The position numbers and the translations under genes are program-made. 64,000 nt of DNA from Drosophila persimilis (Eukaryota; Arthropoda; Insecta; Diptera; Drosophilidae): assembly GCF_003286085.1 (NCBI RefSeq), contig NW_020825706.1, positions 4,650,001 to 4,714,000 of the forward strand, read 5' to 3'. Of the stretch, positions 1 to 9,416 are shown in pieces. The notes beneath the pieces were generated by a model. It saw nothing but the letters and a program-made list of their open reading frames with translations, was not told where the DNA came from and made no database searches. Each line of letters begins with the position of its first letter. Positions within the stretch are counted from its first letter, which is position 1.

Positions 1-1481
1 ACTATGGTTGGGCGTCCTGGTCCTCTTATTGGTTCTGGAATTACAAGAATGTCATTACTAGACCTAATCTCCTCCTGATTTTCTGGCTCATTTTCTGGAT
101 CTTTAAATTTCTCGCTATCCATTTCGGGTTCAGCGTTCTGGTTTTGTTGAACCTCAATTGATGCTATGTCATTGGAACATGATGCATCTAGTTTGCCCCC
201 TTCAGGTTCTACAAAAATGACATCCCTACTCTCTACGAGTTTCCTGGTTTCTTTACTGACCAAACGGTATGCTTTGGCCGTATCCGAGTAGCCCACCATT
301 ATATACTCTAAGCCTTTCTGTGCGAACTTTGATTTCTTTGTTTTATCTAGAGCTATCGCTACTGAGCCAAAAACTCTTAAATGCGATACCACTGGCTTTC
401 GACCTGTCCATATTTCAAAAGGTGTCACCCCGCTCAAGCAGCTGCTTGCCACTCTATTTCGCAAATACGTGGCAGTTCGAATCGCTTCTGCCCAATAGCA
501 TTCACTCAACCCAGCATGCAGCAGCATACTTCTTGCCATTTCTACCAATGTTCTGTTGGCCCTTTCTGCAACTCCGTTTTGTTGAGGTGTATATGGCACT
601 GTAAAGTTTCGCTTTATTCCATTTTGGTTTAGGTAATTGTCAAAAACGTTTGATACGTATTCTCGGCCATTGTCGCTTCGTAAAACCTTGACTTTTCTCC
701 CAGTTTGGCACTCAACTTGACTTTTAAATTCTTTAAAAGCCTCGAAAACCTGATCTTTGGTTTTTAGGAAACTTACTGATACATATTTTGAACAATCATC
801 AATAAATGTGGCGAAATATCGATTGCCTCCCATTGACTGCTTTTGCATTGGACCGCATACATCAGTATGTATTAAGTCTAGAACGCCCTTTGACCTGTTT
901 GTGCTCGATTGAAATGGTTGCACGCAAATTTTACTTTTTGCGCATGTTGCACACACTTGTTTTGGCTTGTATATGCCCTTGAGACCTATTACCATCTCCT
1001 TGTTAACCATTTCCTTTAATGCGTCAAAATGTACATGTCCGAACCTATTGTGCCATTTGAATGCATCTACCTCATCATTTACAATGTTCATACACTTTTC
1101 CTGATTGTCCTGAACCATAAACAATCCATTTTCCAGATGTGCCTTTATAACTATTTTTCCGTTTTCAAAAATCATCGCTTGATTTTTCTCAAACACAACT
1201 TTTTTTTTATGTTTTAATAGTTTTGTGACCGATATAAAATTGTACTGCAAATCTGGTACGAGTGCACTCGCGGTTTTGTGCGGCTTGGCATACGCACTTT
1301 TTGGTATACACACTTGAGTCTCCGTTCGCTTTTGTGTTTCTTGATCCGTTGGGACTGCTTTATTTTGGATTTTAAACCACGGCAACGGTCCGATTCGCTG
1401 CAAAATTCTAATCAAAAAACACAATGCGAATCTCCGTTGAATTTGTTCAACTTGTTCTTTTGCCTTTCTATGTACACACAT
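1..1481 (-). pseudogene. Gag-deleted pol fragment: leader / protease tail / integrase (partial)
   Basis: A minus-strand frame stays open from an ATG at 1481-1479 in the leader, through the deletion junction, to the window edge (493 complete codons). The first part is leader sequence that is non-coding in the intact element. It is fused in frame to the last residues of the aspartic protease (VPDLQYNFISVTKLL), then to the integrase. The integrase has the HHCC zinc-binding N-terminus (WHNRFGH, then CATC), the catalytic D of HTDVCGP, the D of RSDNG and the E of NGVAERANRTL, spaced D-35-E. Gag and the protease active-site DSGA are missing, so the product could not form particles or mature by itself. 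The frame was retained by chance or by weak constraint; I cannot tell which. The reverse transcriptase would lie beyond position 1. Confidence 0.85.
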
Positions 1482-1586
1482 AACCAATGTATGCCATTTT
1501 TTTAGCACTGCTTTTCACTAAGCACCAAACAATGTTTATTGTTTCTCACTGTTTCTGTTTTATACTGTTTCTGGGTGAATTGGTGT

Positions 1587-1600
1587 CTGGGCCCATAACC
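1587..1600 (-). other. Primer-binding site, copia-type (family B copy 1)
   Basis: On the minus strand the sequence GGTTATGGGCCCAG directly follows the end of the 5' LTR. This matches the copia-type primer site as I recall it, in which an internal fragment (5' half) of initiator tRNA-Met primes minus-strand DNA rather than the tRNA 3' end. Copies 2 and 3 have the same site. Confidence 0.75.
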
Positions 1601-1805
1601 TGTTAAAGTTATTTTATTTGTAAGACAGCAGAATATCAGTATACAGAATTATATGTGCTTCCGAGTAACATACGCAAGAGACAGACGCCGAAAAGTAGAA
1701 CATCGATATGCAGAACATCGATATGAGAACATCGATATGCAGCAGGGCACATGCGCAGTGTTGTTACAAATCAATATCTAATTATCGTGGCGGTCACTTT
1801 GAACA
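1601..1805 (-). repeat. 5' LTR of family B copy 1 (205 bp)
   Basis: The LTR is bounded by TGTTAAAG at 1601 and CTTTGAACA at 1805, so the element has TG...CA ends with short inverted termini (TGTT/AACA). It contains three tandem copies of a 13-15-bp unit with AACATCGATATG around 1699-1741; each unit has a CGATA motif like BEAF-32/DREF-type sites. It is nearly identical to the right LTR of copy 2 at 8378-8582. Confidence 0.95.
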
Positions 1806-2210
1806 AAATATATATCCCCTGCCGGACAACTTATCTCTGCTGACGAAATACGTCTCTCCGCTGGCGGAAAACTTATTCCCGGTGGCGGGAAATCTATATC
1901 CGCTGGCGGACAATTTATCCCCGCAGACGAATTACGTCTTTCCGCTGGCAGAACATTTACTTCCGGCGGCGAGGAATTTATATCCCCTGCCGGACATCTT
2001 ATCTCCGGTGGCGGGAAATTTATATACCCTGCCGGACAACTTATCTCCGCTAGCAGACCATTTATCTCCGCTGACGAAATACGATTCTCCGCTGGCAGAA
2101 ATCTTATCTCCGGCGGCGGGAATTTTGTATATCACCTGACAGACAATTTATCCCCGCTGACGAATTACGTTTCTCCGCCGGCAGATAACTTGTCTCCGCT
2201 GGCAGAACAT

Positions 2211-3420
2211 TTACTTACTTTACTTATGGCGGCGAGGAATTTATATCACCTGCCGGACATCTTATCTCTGCTGACAAAATACGTCTCTCCGGTGGCGGAA
2301 AACTTGTCTCCGGTGGCGGGAAATTTATATCCCCTGCCGGACAACTTATCTCTGCTAACGAAATACGTCTCTCCGCTGGCGGAAAACTTATTTCCGCTGG
2401 CAAAACATGTTCTTCCGGCGACGGGAAATTTATATCCCCTGCCGGACAACTTATCTCTGCTGACGAAATACGTCTCTACGCTGGCGGAAAACTTATCTCT
2501 GCTGACGAAATACATCTCTCCGCTTGCAGAAAACTTATCTCCGGTGGCGGGAAATTTATATCCGCTGCCGGAAAACTTTTCTCCAGAGGGGGAAATTTAT
2601 ACCTCCTGCCGGACAACTTATCTCCGCAGACGACCTACGTTTCTCCGCTGGCAGACAATTTATCTCCGCTGACGAACTACGATTCTCCGCTGGCAGAAAT
2701 GTTATCTCCGGCGGCGGGAATTTTGTATATCCCCTGACAGACAATTTATACCCGCTGACGAATTACGTTTCTCCGCCGGCAGAAATCTTGTCTCCGCTGG
2801 CAGAACATTTACTTACTTTACTTATGGCGGCGAGGAATTTATATCACCTGCCGGACATCTTATCTCTGCTAAAAAAATACATCTCTTCGCTGGCGGAAAA
2901 CTTATCTGCGGTGGCGGAAATTTATATCCTCTGGCGGAAAACTTTTCTCCGATAACAGACATCTTATCTTCGCTGCCGGACAACTTATCTCTGCTGACGA
3001 ACTACGTTTCTCCGCTGGCAGAACATTTACCTCCGTCGGCGGGAAATTTATATCCCCTGCCGGACAACTTATCTCTACTGACAAAATACGTCTCTCCGCT
3101 TGCAGAAAACTTATCTCCGGCGGCGGGAAATCTATATTCCCTGCCAGACAACTTATCTCTGTTGACGAAATACGTCTCTCCGCTGGCGGAAAACTTATTT
3201 CCGGTGCCGGGAAATCTATATCCGCTGGCGGACAACTTATCTCCGCTGGCAGACAATTTATCTCCGCTGACGAACTACGATTCTCCGCTGGCAGAAATGT
3301 TATCTACGGCGGCGGGAATTTTTTAAATCCCCTGACGGACAATTTATCCCCGCTGACGAATTACGTTTCTCCGCCGGCAGAAAACTTGTCTCCGCTGGCA
3401 GAACATTTACTTACTTTACT
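2211..3420 (+). repeat. 598-bp higher-order repeat, three copies
   Basis: A phase-breaking insertion, TTACTTACTTTACTTATGG, occurs at about 2211, 2809 and 3407, exactly 598 bp apart each time. The neighbouring monomers match between copies, including the unusual AGGAATTTATATCACC variant. The value 598 is 28 monomers plus 10 bp, so the unit carries its insertion with it and arose by duplication of a block that was already irregular. Confidence 0.9.
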
Positions 3421-3957
3421 TATGGCGGCGAGGAATTTATATCACCTGCCGGACATCTTATCTCTGCTGACAAAATACATCTCTTCGCTGGCGGAAAACT
3501 TATTTCCGGTGGCGGGAAATCTATATCCACTGCCGGACATCTTATCTCTGCTGACGAAATACATCTCTCCGCTGGAGGAAAACTTATTTCCGGTGGCGGG
3601 AAATCTATATCCCCTGCCAGACAAATTATCTCTGCTGACGAAATACGTCTCTCCGCTGGCGGAAAACTTATTTCCGGTGGCGGGAAATTTATATCCGCTG
3701 GCGGAAAACTTATCTCTGCTAACGAAATACGTCTCTCCGCTGGTGGAAAACTTATTTCCGGTAGCGGAAAATATATATCCCCTGCCGGACAACTTATCCC
3801 CGCAGACGAAATACGTCACTCCGCCGGCAGAAAACTTATCTCCGCTGGCAAAACATTTACCTCCGGCGCCAGGAAATTTAGATCCCCTGCCGGACAAATT
3901 ATCTCTGCTGACGAAATACGTCTCTCCGCTGGCGGAAAACTTATTTCCGCTGGCAGG

Positions 3958-3962
3958 AAATA
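3958..3962 (+). repeat. Target-site duplication AAATA, left side of family B copy 2
   Basis: AAATA directly precedes the left LTR and recurs at 8583-8587 directly after the right LTR. Removing the element and one AAATA restores a normal satellite junction (GGAAATATATATCCCC). This shows that the element transposed into the satellite. Confidence 0.9.
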
Positions 3963-4182
3963 TGTTTAAGTTATTTTATTTGTAAGACAGCAGAATATCA
4001 GTATACAGAATTATATGTGCTTCCGAGTAACATACGCAAGAGACAGACGCCGAAAAGTAGAACATCGATATGCAGAACATCGATATGCAGAACATCGATA
4101 TGAGAACATCGATATGCAGCAGGGCATATGCGCAGTGTTGTTACAGATCAATATCTAATTATCGTGGCGGTCACTTTGAACA
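3963..4182 (-). repeat. 3' LTR of family B copy 2 (220 bp)
   Basis: It begins TGTTTAAG and ends CTTTGAACA. It is 15 bp longer than the other family B LTRs because it has four, rather than three, tandem AACATCGATATG-type units (about 4060-4118). The polypurine tract of this minus-strand element, read as GTTGAGGAG, abuts it at 4183-4191. Confidence 0.95.
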
Positions 4183-4339
4183 CTCCTCAACACAACGCAT
4201 GTTTACAAACTTTAAATATACTTAACTAATATTCAATAACATGTCAAGCACTTATAAACGATCTTTTAAACCAAATGCGAATACAAATTTATGGTGCTTA
4301 ACCTTGGCTAAGTTCTTTGTGAGGACATCTGCTATCATC
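4183..4339 (-). other. 3' untranslated region of family B copy 2 and frame-shifted RNase H tail
   Basis: This stretch lies between the 3' LTR and the first stop of the disrupted pol frame. Its LTR-proximal end is the purine-rich tract that would prime plus-strand DNA. The rest corresponds to the last codons and 3' UTR of the intact element (58764-58920). The final RNase H codons are out of frame here because of the upstream deletion. Confidence 0.75.
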
Positions 4340-6870
4340 TCATCGGTTGGCAGATACGCAATGTTGACTTAACCTCTCTTGAGAACCTCTCGAATATGAT
4401 GTATCTTGCTTTCTTGACTCCCAAGAAACCGCTCCTCCTGCCAACATGCATACATAGCCAGTGAATGACTTTCGGTTCGTCATATCACTTGCCCAATCTG
4501 CATCAACAAAACACTCAATTGCCTTTCCTTGCTTTGTGTAGCATATCTCCCAGTCGATAGTTTTTGCCAAATATCGAAGGATGTGCTTGGCTGGCGCCTT
4601 ATTCTCGGAATGAGGATCCTTGTAACGTTGTGCTAATTTGTTCACCGAATTCGCAATGTCTGGACGAGTCATAACAGCAAGATAAGATAACTCTCCAATT
4701 AGCTTTTGGAACGATGTGATGTCGACCCTGCGGCAATCCTCTTTGTTGCATGCCACCTGGTAACCAGCTTCAAGAGGCGTGGACGTCTGTCGACAATCTT
4801 TCAAATTGTACTGTTCGAGCAACTCTCTAATATATTTCCGTTGGCTGATTGAAATCGCACCCGTACTGCCTTCAAGTTTCACCTCAATACCTAAAAAGTA
4901 TTGCATAGGCCCGATGTCAACCACATCAAATTCTGCTGCGATCTTTATCTTGATATCAGATATATCATCTAGGTCCTTACACGCCAAAATAATGCCATCT
5001 ACGTAGACAGCTATTAGACACATATTTTTACCTGGCTTACAATACAGACAGGGTTCGTTGACAGTCGGTATAAAACCAATGCGTCTCAGCGTTGCATCCA
5101 ACGTAGAGTTCCACACTCTTCCTGATTGTTTTAGGCCATATATACTTTTGTGAAGCCTCAAAACGTGATTTGGGTGAACTTCGCTGATGAAGCCCTCAGG
5201 TTGTCTCATAAAAACCTCATCTTCCAATTCGCCGTTGAGATACGCCGTGACAACATCCATTTGATGTAGGTGGAGACCATGTTCGACTGCAAGTGCAATT
5301 ATCAACCTGATAGTTGCGTGGCGTACAACTGGTGCAAATGTTTCCTTGTAGTCGATCCCGTAGCGTTGGCTACAACCTTTCGCCACCAGACGTGATTTGA
5401 GCCTGTTCACGCTTCTATCCGGATTGGACTTAACTGCGTAAACCCATCTGCATCCAATGGACTTTTTCCCGCTAGGCAATTTAGTAAGCGACCACGTGCC
5501 GTTCTTCACGAGAGATTCGTACTCGTGCTTCATTGATGCTTTCCATATCTCGCCTTCAGTAGACCGTTCAGCTTGTGCGTAGTTTTGTGGAACTTGTACG
5601 TCTGCTGCCAGTATCGCATTGAGCATGTGATACTGCTTCCTTGGTCGTCCTGGTTTGCCCGTCCGTACTATGGTTGGGCGTCCTGGTCCTCTTATTGGTT
5701 CTGGAATTACAAGAATGTCATTACTAGACCTAATCTCCTCCTGATTTTCTGGCTCATTTTCTGGATCTTTAAATTTCTCGCTATCCATTTCGGGTTCAGC
5801 GTTCTGGTTTTGTTGAACCTCAATTGATGCTATGTCATTGGAACATGATGCATCTAGTTTGCCCCCTTCAGGTTCTACAAAAATGACATCCCTACTCTCT
5901 ACGAGTTTCCTGGTTTCTTTACTGACCAAACGGTATGCTTTGGCCGTATCCGAGTAGCCCACCATTATATACTCTAAGCCTTTCTGTGCGAACTTTGATT
6001 TCTTTGTTCTATCTAGAGCTATCGCTACTGAGCCAAAAACTCTTAAATGCGATACCACTGGCTTTCGACCTGTCCATATTTCAAAAGGTGTCACCCCGCT
6101 CAAGCAGCTGCTTGCCACTCTATTTCGCAAATACGTGGCAGTTCGAATCGCTTCTGCCCAATAGCATTCACTCAACCCAGCATGCAGCAGCATACTTCTT
6201 GCCATTTCTACCAATGTTCTGTTGGCCCTTTCTGCAACTCCGTTTTGTTGAGGTGTATATGGCACTGTAAAGTTTCGCTTTATTCCATTTTGGTTTAGGT
6301 AATTGTCAAAAACGTTTGATACGTATTCTCGGCCATTGTCGCTTCGTAAAACCTTGACTTTTCTCCCAGTTTGGCACTCAACTTGACTTTTAAATTCTTT
6401 AAAAGCCTCGAAAACCTGATCTTTGGTTTTTAGGAAACTTACTGATACATATTTTGAACAATCATCAATAAATGTGGCGAAATATCGATTGCCTCCCATT
6501 GACTGCTTTTGCATTGGACCGCATACATCAGTATGTATTAAGTCTAGAACGCCCTTTGACCTGTTTGTGCTCGATTGAAATGGTTGCACGCAAATTTTAC
6601 TTTTTGCGCATGTTGCACACACTTGTTTTGGCTTGTATATGCCCTTGAGACCTATTACCATCTCCTTGTTAACCATTTCCTTTAATGCGTCAAAATGTAC
6701 ATGTCCGAACCTATTGTGCCATTTGAATGCATCTACCTCATCATTTACAATGTTCATACACTTTTCCTGATTGTCCTGAACCATAAACAATCCATTTTCC
6801 AGATGTGCCTTTATAACTATTTTTCCGTTTTCAAAAATCATCGCTTGATTTTTCTCAAACACAACTTTTT
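4340..6870 (-). pseudogene. Pol of family B copy 2: integrase and reverse transcriptase, RNase H truncated
   Basis: This is one minus-strand open frame of about 840 codons from the DINE-1 insertion point to 4340. In order it encodes the integrase zinc domain (HNRFGH ... CATC), the D-D-35-E core ending in NGVAERANRTL, a basic linker with GPGRP and KPGRPRK, the copia-type reverse transcriptase ([32 protein letters not shown]), and the start of RNase H (VDADWASD). Three defects are visible. The 5' end is cut by the DINE-1. The catalytic YVDD box reads YVDG (codon 4996-4994). A deletion of about 206 bp near 4408 removes RNase H sequence and shifts the frame, so the last residues are not homologous. 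The deletion ends share TTG microhomology. The reverse transcriptase should be inactive. Confidence 0.93.
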
Positions 6871-7012
6871 ATACCCGATACTCAAAATGAGTATTGGGGT
6901 ATATTAGATTTGTGGTAAAAGTGGATGTGTGTAACGTCCAGAAGGAATCATTTCCGACCCTATAAAGTATATATATTCTTGATCAGCATCAATAGCCGAG
7001 TCGATTGAGCCC

Positions 7013-7053
7013 TGTCTGTCTGTCCGTCCGTCCGTCTGTCCGTCTGTCCGTCC
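7013..7053 (+). repeat. Tetranucleotide GTCC/GTCT microsatellite inside the DINE-1
   Basis: About ten GTCY tetranucleotides in tandem follow the block GATTGAGCCCT. A GTCY tract at this position is a familiar hallmark of DINE-1/INE-1 elements and often varies in length between copies. Confidence 0.9.
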
Positions 7054-7939
7054 CCTTCAGCGCCTAATGCTCAAAGACTATAAGAGCTAGAGCAACGATG
7101 TTTTGGATCCAGACTTCTGTGATATGTCACTGCTACAAAAATATTTCAAAACTTTGCCCCGCCCACTTCCGCTCCCACAAAGGGCGAAAATCTGTGGCAT
7201 CCACAATTTTAAAGATACGAGAAAACCAAAAACGCAGAATCGTAGAGAATGACGACATCTTTTAGACTGCAGAATCTGAATTGGATCGTATTATTATTAT
7301 AGCCAGCATCAAGAAAACAATTTCATTTTTTCTCGCCCTGTCTCTCTCTAACACACACGTAGCATAGGCGGCTTTGCTTAGAGTAAAACATTAGCGCCTA
7401 GATCTCAGAGACTATAAAAGCTAGAGCAACCAAATTTGGTATCCACACTCCTAATATATCGGACCGAGACGAGTTTGTTTCAAAATTTCGCCACACCCCC
7501 TTCCGCCCCCGCAAAGAATGCAAATCTGGGGATATTCACAAATCTCAGAGACTATTAAAGCTAGAGTAACCAAATTTGGTATCCGCACTTCTGTTAGATC
7601 TCACTATAAAACATATATCTCAAAATTTCGCCCCACCCCCTTCCGCCCCCACAAAGGACGAAAATCTGTTGCATCCACAATATTGCAGATTCGAGAAAAC
7701 TAAAAACGCAGAATCATAGATAGCGACCATATCTATCAGATTGCTGAATCTGGATCAGATCAGATCAGATCATTTTTATAGCGAAGGAAACAAATCAATT
7801 TGCACTGGCTACGCAGCGCCCGACGTCACGCTCAGACTGATTTTCTGTCTCTCTCGCACGCACTCTTTGTCGTGTCGATTAATATAAGCGGCGTCTGCCG
7901 GAGGAGAGCCATACTGACTTAGTATCGGGTATAACTGTA

Positions 7940-7963
7940 GAGTTGCGGTGTCCGCAGCAACTC
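7940..7963 (+). other. 3' hairpin of the DINE-1 Helitron
   Basis: GAGTTGC at 7940-7946 pairs perfectly with GCAACTC at 7957-7963 around a 10-base loop, close to the element's 3' end. Helitron-type elements carry such a hairpin near the 3' terminus, where it marks the end of rolling-circle transfer. Confidence 0.85.
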
Positions 7964-7979
7964 ACAACGTTCCCCCTCG

Positions 7980-8258
7980 TTTTTTATGTTTTAATAGTTT
8001 TGTGACCGATATAAAATTGTACTGCAAATCTGGTACGAGTGCACTCGCGGTTTTGTGCGGCTTGGCATACGCACTTTTTGGTATACACACTTGAGTCTCC
8101 GTTCGCTTTTGTGTTTCTTGATCCGTTGGGACTGCTTTATTTTGGACTTTAAACCACGGCAACGGTCCGATTCGCTGCAAAATTCTAATCAAAAAACACA
8201 ATGCGAATCTCCGTTGAATTTGTTCAACTTGTTCTTTTGCCTTTCTATGTACACACAT
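7980..8258 (-). pseudogene. Leader / protease-tail fusion, 5' part of the copy 2 frame
   Basis: From an ATG at 8258-8256 the minus strand encodes leader-derived residues (MCVHRKAKEQVEQ...), then crosses the shared deletion junction into the end of the protease (VPDLQYNFISVTKLLKH). It reaches the DINE-1 insertion at 7979. Before that insertion this was one frame with the integrase at 4340-6870, as it still is in copy 1. The protease catalytic DSGA and all of gag are gone. The initiating ATG is the first in-frame one I can see; whether it was ever used is unknown. Confidence 0.7.
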
Positions 8259-8363
8259 AACCAATGTATGCCATTTTTTTAGCACTGCTTTTCACTAAGC
8301 ACCAAACAATGTTTATTGTTTCTCACTGTTTCTGTTTTATACTGTTTCTGGGTGAATTGGTGT

Positions 8364-8377
8364 CTGGGCCCATAACC
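8364..8377 (-). other. Primer-binding site, copia-type (family B copy 2)
   Basis: GGTTATGGGCCCAG on the minus strand abuts the 5' LTR, as in copies 1 and 3, and is compatible with half-tRNA initiator-Met priming. Confidence 0.75.
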
Positions 8378-8582
8378 TGTTAAAGTTATTTTATTTGTAA
8401 GACAGCAGAATATCAGTATACAGAATTATATGTGCTTCCGAGTAACATACGCAAGAGACAGACGCCGAAAAGTAGAACATCGATATGCAGAACATCGATA
8501 TGAGAACATCGATATGCAGCAGGGCACATGCGCAGTGTTGTTACAAATCAATATCTAATTATCGTGGCGGTCACTTTGAACA
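8378..8582 (-). repeat. 5' LTR of family B copy 2 (205 bp)
   Basis: TGTTAAAG at 8378 and CTTTGAACA at 8582 bound the repeat, which is followed by the AAATA target duplication. It resembles the 5' LTR of copy 1 more closely than its own partner LTR at 3963-4182. This supports the view that copies 1 and 2 are duplicates of one locus. Confidence 0.95.
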
Positions 8583-9416
8583 AAATATATATCCCCTGCC
8601 GGACAACTTATCTCTGCTGACGAAATACGTCTCTCCGCTGGCGGAAAACTTATTCCCGGTGGCGGGAAATTTATATCCGCTGGCGGAAAACTTATCTCTG
8701 CTAACGAAATACGTCTCTCCGCTGGCGAAAAACTTATTTCCGGTGGCGGGAAATCTATATCCGCTGGCGGACAATTTATCCCCGCAGACGAATTACGTCT
8801 TTCCGCTGGCAGAACATTTACTTCCGGCGGCGAGGAATTTATATCCCCTGCCGGACATCTTATCTCTGCTGACGAAATACGTCTCTCCGCTGGCGGAAAG
8901 TTATTTCCGATGGTGGGAAATCTATATCCCCTGCCGGACAACTTATCTCTGCTGTCGAAATACGTCTCTCTGGCGAACAACTTTTCGCCGCTGGCAGACA
9001 ATTTATCTCCGCAGACGAACTACGTTGCTCCGCTGGCAGAAAACTTATCTCCGCTGGCAGAACATGTACTTCCGGTGGCGGGAAATTTATATCCCCAGAC
9101 GGACAATTTATCCCCCCAGACGAATTATATCCGATGACGGACAACTTATCTCCGCTGACAGACAATATATCTCCGGCGGCGGGAAGTTTATATCCCCAGA
9201 CGGACAATTTATCCCCGCAGACGAATTACGTTTCTCCGCTGGCGGAAAACATATTTCCGGTGGCGGGAAATTTATATCCCCTCCCGGAAAACTTATCTCT
9301 GCTGACGAAATAGTCTCTCCGCTGGCGGAAAACTTATTTCCGGTGGCAGATAATTTACATCCGCTGACGAACTACGTTTCTCCTCTGGCAGAAAACTTAT
9401 CTCCAGAGGGGTAAAG

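Larger units (their letters stand above)
1..1805 (-). mobile_element. Copia-lineage LTR retrotransposon, family B copy 1 (5' part; runs off the left edge)
   Basis: This is a minus-strand Ty1/copia-type retrotransposon whose 5' LTR is 1601-1805, with internal sequence extending left past position 1. Compared with the complete copy at 58559-63506 it lacks about 1.25 kb covering gag, the zinc knuckle and most of the protease. The junction lies near 1256-1275, where protease-end sequence meets the untranslated leader with a few filler bases. Copy 2 at 3963-8582 has the same junction and the same satellite next to its 5' LTR, so the two copies descend from one insertion. The right-hand neighbour is 21-bp satellite beginning AAATA, which is also the target sequence of copy 2. 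The left LTR lies outside the window. Family membership is certain from alignment by eye to the other copies; no published family name is assigned. Confidence 0.93.
1806..3962 (+). repeat. 21-bp satellite, block 1 (diverged, with a 598-bp higher-order unit)
   Basis: This 2.16-kb stretch lies between two family B elements and consists of 21-bp monomers with a GC-rich half (like CCGCTGGCGG) and an A/T-rich half (like AAAACTTATTT). It is the most irregular block. It contains off-register monomers, for example GGGAATTTTGTATAT where GGGAAATTTATAT is usual, and an inserted TTACTTACTTTACTTATGG string that breaks the 21-bp phase. Several stop codons interrupt the otherwise open frames. It holds no gene. 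Its beginning is nearly the same as 8583-8900, next to copy 2. Confidence 0.97.
6871..7979 (+). mobile_element. DINE-1/INE-1-like non-autonomous Helitron, about 1.1 kb
   Basis: The element interrupts a T-run of family B copy 2 (AACTTTTT on one side, TTTTTTATG on the other); the same T-run is uninterrupted in copies 1 and 3. It starts ATACCCGATACTC, with an immediate short hairpin (ATACTC / GAGTAT). It then has the family's conserved TATAAAGTATATATATTC stretch, a (GTCC/GTCT)n tract at 7013-7053, and three imperfect internal units that each begin AGACTATAARAGCTAGAG (about 7070, 7402 and 7542). Near the end, GTATCGGGTAT at about 7922-7932 mirrors the 5' terminus and precedes a 3' hairpin. No protein is encoded. 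Head, core and hairpin agree with DINE-1 as I remember it; the subfamily (ISX/ISY-like of the obscura group) is a weaker inference. Confidence 0.88.
3963..8582 (-). mobile_element. Copia-lineage LTR retrotransposon, family B copy 2, with nested DINE-1
   Basis: This is a minus-strand element with both LTRs (3963-4182 and 8378-8582) and a 5-bp target duplication, AAATA. Without the nested 1.1-kb DINE-1 insertion at 6871-7979 it is about 3.5 kb, against 4.95 kb for the complete copy. It lacks gag and most of the protease (the deletion shared with copy 1) and about 206 bp of the RNase H region near 4408. The two LTRs differ by three substitutions and one 15-bp tandem unit, so this insertion is older than copy 3. 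It is not autonomous. Confidence 0.95.

Noticed and set aside
269-632. Plus-strand frames inside family B elements (also at 5935-6298 and 60721-61143)
   Set aside because: They are antisense shadows of integrase on the minus strand; they recur in each copy only because the element does.
6871-7979. A host gene or ncRNA in the 1.1-kb gap between pol and leader of copy 2
   Set aside because: All of it is accounted for by DINE-1 features (head, internal units, GTCY tract, terminal hairpin), and the flanks close up in copies 1 and 3.
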